64,000 bases of DNA from Streptomyces sp. DvalAA-43 (GTDB taxonomy: Bacteria; Actinomycetota; Actinomycetes; Streptomycetales; Streptomycetaceae), in the NCBI RefSeq assembly GCF_900091725.1, contig NZ_FMBW01000001.1:84620-148619 (forward strand). Direction: 5' to 3'. Positions 8,319 to 17,300 of the stretch are shown here, in pieces. The position numbers and the translations under genes were made by a program. Under the pieces are notes generated by a model. It did no database searches and was not told the DNA's origin. It saw only the letters and a program-made list of their open reading frames with translations. Each line of letters opens with the position of its first letter. Position 1 is the stretch's first letter.

Positions 8319-11300
8319 ATGTCCATCAAGGCGACGCCCGAGCTGAACAACCTGCTGTTCGTCCTCATCGGTGAACGACTGTTGCAGGCGGACGAGGATC
8401 TGGCGTACGCCAGCCGCAGGCCGTACCACCGGCTCTCCGGTCGCCTCACGGACCTGTCCAGTGAGATCGAGGGGTCGGTCGTCGGGATCAGCAGGTCGCT
8501 GCCGCCGCAGGTGGGCGCGAACTACCTGCAGTCGATGAGGCTCTTCATCGACAACGGGGGTACCAACCATCTCCGGGAGTTCTCCGACCAGCTGAAGACC
8601 ATCGGTGACGGGCGCACCGAGACGTCGATGAACATCACCGAGTCCAAGTGGCAGATCATCGCCGAGCTGATCCGGCTGATGATCGAGCTGCTGGTCATCT
8701 TCGTCATGTCGTTCTTCACCGCGGGGACCACGGCGAGCGACGCCGCGGTGGCGAAGGGCCGCAGCCGGGTGGTGGTGCTCACCGCCCTGGACACGCTGCT
8801 GAAGCGTACGCATCTGATGCCGAGCCTGAGCGAGGCGTTCGAAGAGGCGTTCATGAACTTCGCGGTCCGCCTCGCCATGATGGCGGCGGGGCCCGACGGG
8901 CGCCGGCCGAAGGGGTTCGACTGGAAGGCCATCGCCCAGGACGGTGTCTTCGGCGCGTTCGCGGGCCTGTTCCACGGCGTGTTCTCGTCCGGCATGGGCA
9001 AGTTCCTGAAGAACTTCAAGGGCCCGAATCCGACCAAGAACCTCACCAAGGACGTGACCGGCAAGGTTCCTCCGCCGAAGTTCTCCGTGAAGAACCTGGT
9101 CAAGACCGGGGTGAAGGACACGAAGGACTTCCTGGTCTCGGGTGGTTCGGAAGCCGTCGCGGAGATCGTGGCCGGTGGCCTCATGACGGGGAAGTGGTCG
9201 ACGAGCTGGGACACCTTCCTCGGTTCCGGAATCAGCGGCAAGGCCGAGTCGGTGCTCAGCAGCGGCGCGGCCAAGCCCGGAAACTGGGTGCAGAACAACT
9301 TCAAGAACATACCGACGTCGAGCCGGAACGACGGGAACGGCACGGGGTCGGACTCCGGGGGCGGGACGGACTCCGGTACGGGGACGAGCACCGGGAACAC
9401 GACCGCGACGAGTCCGGGAGCAGGCACCGGAAGCGGGTCGGGAACGGGCGCCGGCGGAGGCTCGGGAAGCAGGAAGGGCAGCAACCCGACGAACGACACC
9501 GATGCCCCGGGCCGGACGGAATCGACCGACCAGCCGGGACATACGGAGGAGACCGGGCAGAACGAGCAGACCGACCAGCCGGGGGAGAACGGGCACACGG
9601 GGCCGACGTCCAAGACGCCGCCCTCGGGTTCGACGAACCCGTCGGACTCCGACGGGCCGCCCACCAAGGAGTCCGTCAACACCTCCAGCAAGGACGACCA
9701 GGTCCACACGGCTCCCAGCGGCGACACCCACGACACCTCACGCGGTGACCAGCAGCAGAACGACGACGCCGCACCCTCGCGGGACGAGCGGACACCGCAG
9801 ACGCAGCAGACGCAGCAGGATTCCGAGGCCACGCCCCCGCAGACGGACACAGACACGGGCGCGGACACGAACACGGACACGACTGCGGAGACGAAGGCCG
9901 ACGAAACGGGCGAGTCGAACGGGTCGAACGGGTCGAACGGGTCGAACGACTCGCGCAGCCCCGACGACGACACCGAACCCAGCACTGGATTGCTCACGGA
10001 GGACGGCTCCTCCGACACCGGGCAGTTGCCGTCCGCCCCGGAATCCCCCGCCACACCGCAGGCCACTCCCCCCACCGACATGGCGAACCACCGCCCGGGA
10101 GCCACCCCGCCGCCGCAGGAGACCGCCCTCCGCCGAGAGCTGTCGAAGCAGCTGACCGACAACAAGGGCGGCGTCACGATCTTCGTCGACGGCGCGGCCG
10201 ACATCGACCATCAGGCCGCCGCCACGCTGCTGATGGGGTCTCTCGATGGACTGGGCTACAAGGGACCCATCACCGCGATCGTCCCCGCCGACGTCCGGAA
10301 GAAGCTTGAGCCACTGCTGAGCGACGAGCTCAGCGCGCGTGTCACCTGGGAATCGCGGACGTTCGACCCCGACATCCCGACGGCCGACCGCCGGGCATCC
10401 GGCGAGTCGGGGGCTCAAGGGCTCGTCCTGGTCGCGGCGGGCGACCGGCTCGACCACGACGGTGACGCGGCGACCCGGTTCCTGAACTTCATGGGGGCCG
10501 ACCAGGCGGTCGTACTCGGCCCCTCCGCCCGGGACACCTCACGTCGCTACCGGTACAGCAGGCCGGACGCCGATTCCGTCACCGAGGTCACCGATCTGGA
10601 GACCGTCGAGGAATCCTACGAGTCCCACGCCCCGGTCGACCGCCGACCGACGACACCCCCCGTTGCCGTGTCCAGCCGCCCCGACCCGGCGAACCGCCCG
10701 CCGACCTCCAGCCGTTCGACGCTCCCCACCGACGACGGTCGAACGAGGACCGAGAGCCGGGAACCCACGCCCGTACCCGCATCGGACCTCGCCCCCGAAG
10801 TAGAGCCGGCACCCGCGTTCACGTCGGCCACCGGCCCCGTACGCAAGCCGGAGACGGAACCGGAACCGAAGAAGAAGGAGCAGGAGCGAACGCCGGAACC
10901 GAGGCCGGAACCGGTCAACGACGCCGAAACCGAGACGGCCCAGAACGACGCACCGATCACGAACGCGCATCCGCCCGTCGCCGCCGGTTCCTCCGGGACG
11001 CCTCCCCGGCTCGTTCTCAGATCCGCCCGCTCGACCGACGACCCCACGACCGACTCGGACGACATCGTCCGGCACACGATCACGGACAACTCGTCCGACT
11101 CGTCGTTCCTCGCCTCGTACAGCCCGTCCGACTGGTCGCAGCGGGGCCAGCGTTTCAGCACGGTCGTCACCTCACCGACGTACCAGGACCACCACCACAG
11201 CGAACAGTCCCTCTACCGCAAGCCTCGCCAACTGCCCTGGCACGACCAGAAGGTGTCCTTCTTCGCGGCACACGGCACCCCCACCCGGGTGAAGCTGACG

Positions 11301-14300
11301 AAGAACGACGGCACCGAGATCGTGATCAGCGGCCGGGAGCTCGGCCGCTATCTGGAACACTCCGCCGACCTCGGTCCGAAGGACCGCCCCATCGTGCTGT
11401 ACGCCTGCGCCACCGGCGCCGCGCCCACGCACGGCGGACTCTCCGTCGCCCAGCACGTGGCCAACCTGACGGGCCGGACGGTGTACGCACCCACCACGAC
11501 CGCGGGTACGGCGATCGACTCCGCGCAGCAGATACGCCCGGTGCTCTTCCGTGACAGTGCGGAGAATCCCGGCCAGTGGGTGTCGTACGCCCCCGAGCCG
11601 TCCGGGGCCGAGCTCACCGTGCTCGCACGCGCGGCGGGTCTGCACCCCCCGGCGGACACCGAGGGCACTCCGGACACCGCAGGCTCCTCGACCGCCACCG
11701 GCTCCCCGGTCTCCGAGGACACCCCGGGGCCGTGGGCCACCACACGTACGCTCCAACTCGTCCGCACTCTGCGCGGCACCTTCGGCCCACAGATCGAGCA
11801 GTCCCCCGGCCACCACGATCTGCTGGCCGCACTCGGTTCACTGGACAACGAGCGCTTCGGCGGGGACGACTCCGTCTGGGCACCGTACCGCGACGGACGG
11901 ATGACGCCCGATCTGCTGCGCCGGATCACCGATGAGCTGTCGGGGACCGACCGGCCCGGCCTGGAGCGGTACGCGGATCTGTTCAGCCGGGTAGGCACAG
12001 CGTCCGGCGGGAGCGGGGTCGGGCCGGATGCCGGTGCGCATCAGGACGACGCCCGGTCCCCCTCCCGAGACGTCACGCAGGAAGCGGGCGAGTCGTCCCA
12101 GGCACAGCCATCGACATCCACCGCAGGCATCACGAACACCGCGAACACTACAAACACCGCGAACACTACGAACACCACGAACACTACGAACACCACAGAC
12201 GCCACGAACACCACGGACGCCGTGGAGACCGAAGCGGTGGTCCAGCTCGTGGCGGCGCAGCTCGACACCCAGCGCCCGGCCACCGTCGACACCGCCATGA
12301 CGCCGGCTCCGGCTGCGGGCGCGATCCAGCAGTTCCCCGGCGACCTGCGACTGCCCGCGTACATCACAGGAGACGGCGAGAACGGCGATTCGGCCTTCAC
12401 CTACGGTCAGAGCGAAGTGACCCAACGCGGCGTCGAGAACATACTGGCGCACATCGACTCGTCGGCGTTGCCCGTTCCCGCCCGGAACGCCGCCCGTGCC
12501 GAGAACAACCCCCTCGCCGAACTGGAACAGGCACTCAGGACGTCACCCCATGTGTTCCACGGGGACGGCTGGGTCTCGGCCCCGTTCAAGGACACCTCGG
12601 GACGCATCCGCCAACTGCGGGTCTCCCAACGGCCGCAGGCTCCCTGGTCGATGCTCACCAACGCGACCGGCGATCCGATCACGCTCGACCCGGTGAAGGT
12701 GGACCAGATCCATCGCTCCCAGATCACCTCCGGAAAGTCCCAGACGGTCAGCTCCGCACGGCAGTTCGGCCTCTCGGTTCCTCTGGGGCCGCCCAGCGGT
12801 CCCATCAAGCCGTTCGGACGCGTGGGCCTCACCCTGGGCTTCACGAAGTCCGTCGACTTCAACCTCCAGGACCAGACCCTGAGCCAGGTGGAGAGTCGTC
12901 ACGGCGACGAATCACATCTCTACCTGGGCGATGTGATGTACACGGTCGAGCTGACGGACCCGGCGCCCAAGAAGCCCACCGCCGTGAACCGGATCGCCAG
13001 GCGGCTCGGCATGCCGGACACCCACCAGGAGGCGGGGCAGCCCGCGCCGCTCACGTTCGGTGTGAAGGACGGCCTGCTGCTCCGCCTCCCGGACAACCTG
13101 ACCGTCATTCCCACGGCGGAGCACGCACCGGAAGTGATGGCGCTCGGCGAGCACAGCGACTACCGCATGGTGCACACCGAGGGAGTCGGGCCGGTGTCGG
13201 ACATCCACGCGTGGGCGGTCGGCGAGACCGGAGCGGTGGTCGGCTCGACGATGCACGCCGAGATCACCCGGTTCCTCAGCTCGGAGAACTTCATCCGGCT
13301 CGCGGACCGGATGGCGCACGGGCCGGTCACCAGTCAGCCCCTGTTCACGGAATCCGGCACACCCGCCGGTCTGCTGGTCGTGGACAAGGTCGTGCCCGGA
13401 AGGGCCACCCGTATCTCGGGGACGAGCGCGGTGGAGATGCGGGACGCCATTCAGCGGGTCATCAAGAACGACCGGAGTACGTCGACGGCATACAGCCAGG
13501 ACGTCCAGATCACCGTGGGTCCCAGCTTCTCCTTCGCCCAATACGCGACGAGCGCGGCACAGCCACGCGTACAGGCGGCCTTCTTCGCCCAGGGCGGCAA
13601 CCGCTCCACCCGGACCACCGGCTTCGGCGGCGCGGGCAGTCGCAAGACGGTGGGGCGTGCCAAGAAGGTCCGCACCGAGCTCTATCTGGTGCAGAAGACG
13701 GTCCACGTCCGCAAAACCGGACAAGAACATGCCACCCCGCACACCATCTGGGCGGTCGACCGGATGACCCGTGCGGAGGCACGCCGCCTGGCCGGCTGGG
13801 ACGACGGATCGACGCTGCGTACCCGAACCGCGCCAACCTCCCGAACCACACACCCCGCTCCCGAGAGTTCTCCCGCGGCCGGGGGGAGCAACGAGGTCAC
13901 CGCTGCCGCGAACGCCAGCAACGCCGTCACCGCGCCCGCGACCACGCAGCCGGGCGAACCGACGGCTCCGGTCTACCTGCCCGAGAACCATCCGACCCTG
14001 CTCGGCATGGCCCGGGTGGAGGCATTCCTCCCCGGCGACGGCCCCAGCGCGCCCCCGAGTACATCCCCGAACACCACCGACAATGCGGCCGGTTCGTCCA
14101 CGACCCCGCCCACCACCCCGCCGCCCACGTCCCCGCCCGCCAATGCGTTCCTCACGGAACTGACGGACAACGTGATCGCGGCCGTCGCCGAGCGGCACCC
14201 CGGCATCGTCGCCCCCCTCGCGGACTTCACGGGGCCCACGGACAAGACGAAGGGGTGGCGGGGCAACAACCACTTCAGCGCGGCTCTGCTGAACACGATC

Positions 14301-17300
14301 ACCCTCATGGACGCCCTCAGCCATCACAGCATGGCGGGACAGCTGGAATCGTTCGTCTCCGACGGCGTACGCATCCGGCTCGTCGACACCACGGGCACCA
14401 AGCGGAAGTACCGGACGATCCTGGTCAAGGGCGCCCTGACCGGACGCCGCTACGAGGGCACCCGCAACGAACTGATCCTGCGGAGCAGTACGCACGCGAA
14501 TCAGCGGCTGGACAGTTCGGGCACGGTGTCCCACACCAGGGAGTTCGGCATCGACGTCGGAGTCTCGGCACGTCAGAACGCCGCCGACGCCTTCGGGCAG
14601 CCGCTCAACAGCGGCGTGATCTCCCCTGCGGGCCGGTACGCCTGGCAGAAGAACCGCAAGACCGGTTCCGGCGCCACGGTCGCCTACGAGCCCCTGCACG
14701 CCACGTCGGGGCCGTCCCATGTGTTCAGTTACCAGCTGGACGTGAGCGTCACCAGCGGCGGGTTCTGGCGCTTCCGCCAGCCGCTGCGGGTCCTCGGTGT
14801 GCTCGGCACGGGATATTCCGTCGGGCGCAACACGGAGGTCGATCTGATCGGCGGCGCGGCGACCCGGCCGGCGATGACCGGGCGGATCCTGCTCAACGTG
14901 CCCGACGAGCACATCCCGACGAGCCCGCCGAAGCCGTCGACCACCGCCCTCGCCGTATCGCCACTGACCACCCGGGAGGTTCAGGCCCTGCTGGACGGCT
15001 CACCGGAGCCGACGACCTCGGACACCAAGGGCAAGGGCCGCGCCACGGACGGGCCCGCGGACGGCATGGAGCTCACGACGCCTCCGAAGTCGCAGCATCC
15101 GTTCGGGAACCTGCCGCACCAGGTCATCGGCGTCGCCGGCAGCTCCGAACTGACCCAGCGGGTCCAGACGACCCTCCAGCAGGGCTCCGGCGACGCCTGG
15201 CAGTTCACTCTGTACGGGTCCACGCCGCACGACGCGGTGATGCGCCAGTTCCAGCCGCAGGTCATCGCCTCGTTCCTGGACCAGTCGATCAGCAACTCCG
15301 GCATGCGCATGGTCGAGTTGTTCGGCGCCGGCCCGTACGTCAACCGGATGGGCCGGCTCACCCACCGGGTCAGCTTGCAGAACGCGCTCGTGCAGTCGAA
15401 GCCCGTCTCGGTGGAGACGGAGCAGACGCTCGGTGCCGAGACCCAGGTCAACCACGCGACGACCTCGGTCACGGTGGCCAAGCTGAACCTCGGGTTCGCC
15501 TACGCGCGCAGCCACGACGGCCGGCCCTCCCCCGTCGGCACGTACGGCCTGGTCCTGAACGGGACGTGGAGCGACGGCCGGACGGCGACGGTGACGAACA
15601 CGGTGGCGGTGGACAACGACCGGGACGACGAGAGCCCGAAGTACCTGGTCAGCGCCGATATCAAGCATGAGGTCGGGTTCTCGACCCGTGCCAACGGGCT
15701 GGCCGGTCCGTTGCGCGTCGTGCTGCCGGCGCTGCAGTCGCACTTCGCGGGATTCCAGCTGTCCCTGCCGGGCGGCTGGCTCGGCCATGTGCCGGAGAAG
15801 ACCGCGCACCGAATCGGCCTGGTCGGCGCCACGCTTCCCCCGGCGCCTCGCTACCAGGAGGACTCCTGGTCCCCGGCGCCCTGGCTGAGGGACACGCCGT
15901 TCGGTTCGTTCCCGGTCAACTCCCTGGACTCCGCCAAGGCAGCGCAGGACTTCGCCAAGCTCCTCAAGTCGAGGGGGGTGGACGACGCCGGACGGGACCA
16001 CATCCTCGACATGGTGACGCCGCGTGCGCTGCTCGCCCTGCGGCAGCAGATGTCCGCCACCGGGGGTGGCGTCACCGCGGTGACCCGCACCGCCTGGAGC
16101 AGCCTCGGCGAGGTGCACATCGGCTCGCAGCGGGCCACGGTGCGCATCGAACTCATCCAGACGGAAACGGAATTCGACGGGATCGACCACAGCGTCACGT
16201 TCCAGGAGACCCTCGGCATGACCGAGACCGTCGACGTGGCCATCAGCAAGGCCCGTTCGCGGGCGGCGGGTTTCTCGATCACCGAAGCGCTACGGACCGG
16301 GAACCCGAAGGTTCCCAACGCGGGCCCGGCACTCTCCGAGTCCATCTCCGCCACCCAGCAGAGAGCCGCCACCACGTCGACGGCCCGCCTGAAGAACTAC
16401 ACGTTCTACCCCAACGAGCCCCACGCCGACTTCCTCGTCCAGTACGAGCTCCGCATGGTCCTGGTGAACTCCGACGGAACGGAGCTCTCATCGGGGAACT
16501 CCTCGGTCGGCACCCTGCGGGAGCAGCTGCCGCTGAGCCTGGCCGTGCCGGACATCGATGACGCCCCGGCCGAGAACCAGGCCTCCGCATCGGCCTCGCA
16601 GCAGATTTCCGAGATCCAGGAGATCCAGGAAACACGGCCCCAGCGGAATACCGTTGTCAGTCCGGCGCAGCGTGTGAGCCCGCCCCCCACGGTCACGGTC
16701 CGGCGTCCCGGACAGCTCACGGACGCGGAGATCACCGCGTGGCGGCAACAGGGCGTGCCCCAGGCGTTCACCATGCCGGCCAACGGATTCATGCCGCGTC
16801 GGATCACCCAGGCCGATACGGCGCTGAACGCCGCCCAGCTCGCCATGGCCAAGGCCTACAACGCCAAGCTCCCGCACCTGCCGCGTTCCGCCAATAACAC
16901 CCGCCTCACCGGCCAGGCGTTGACGCAGGTCGTGGCAGCAGCCCGGAAGAGTGGTCCCGCACCCCAGGGCGGGGCCTCGGGGCAGGCTCTCTCCGACGGG
17001 CTGTCGAGCACACAGACGGCGGCCTTCTTCGCCAACACCGCGACGGACAGCGGCTATCTGGCCGCCGCGCTGCACGATGACGCCCTCGTCATGGACACCC
17101 AGGGCAGCTACCGGTTGTTCTCCAAGCCCCGGCTGGGGGAAGCGGTACTGCTGAGCGTGGCCGCGGAGGCCACGATGGAGAGCCCCGAGCGGCAGACCAC
17201 GAGCGCGGACACCACGAGCGCGGAGACCGGCGCGCAGAGCACGACCATCAATGCCACCATCGGCACGGCCGCACCGTCGGTGGGCTCCATCGCCCCCTCT

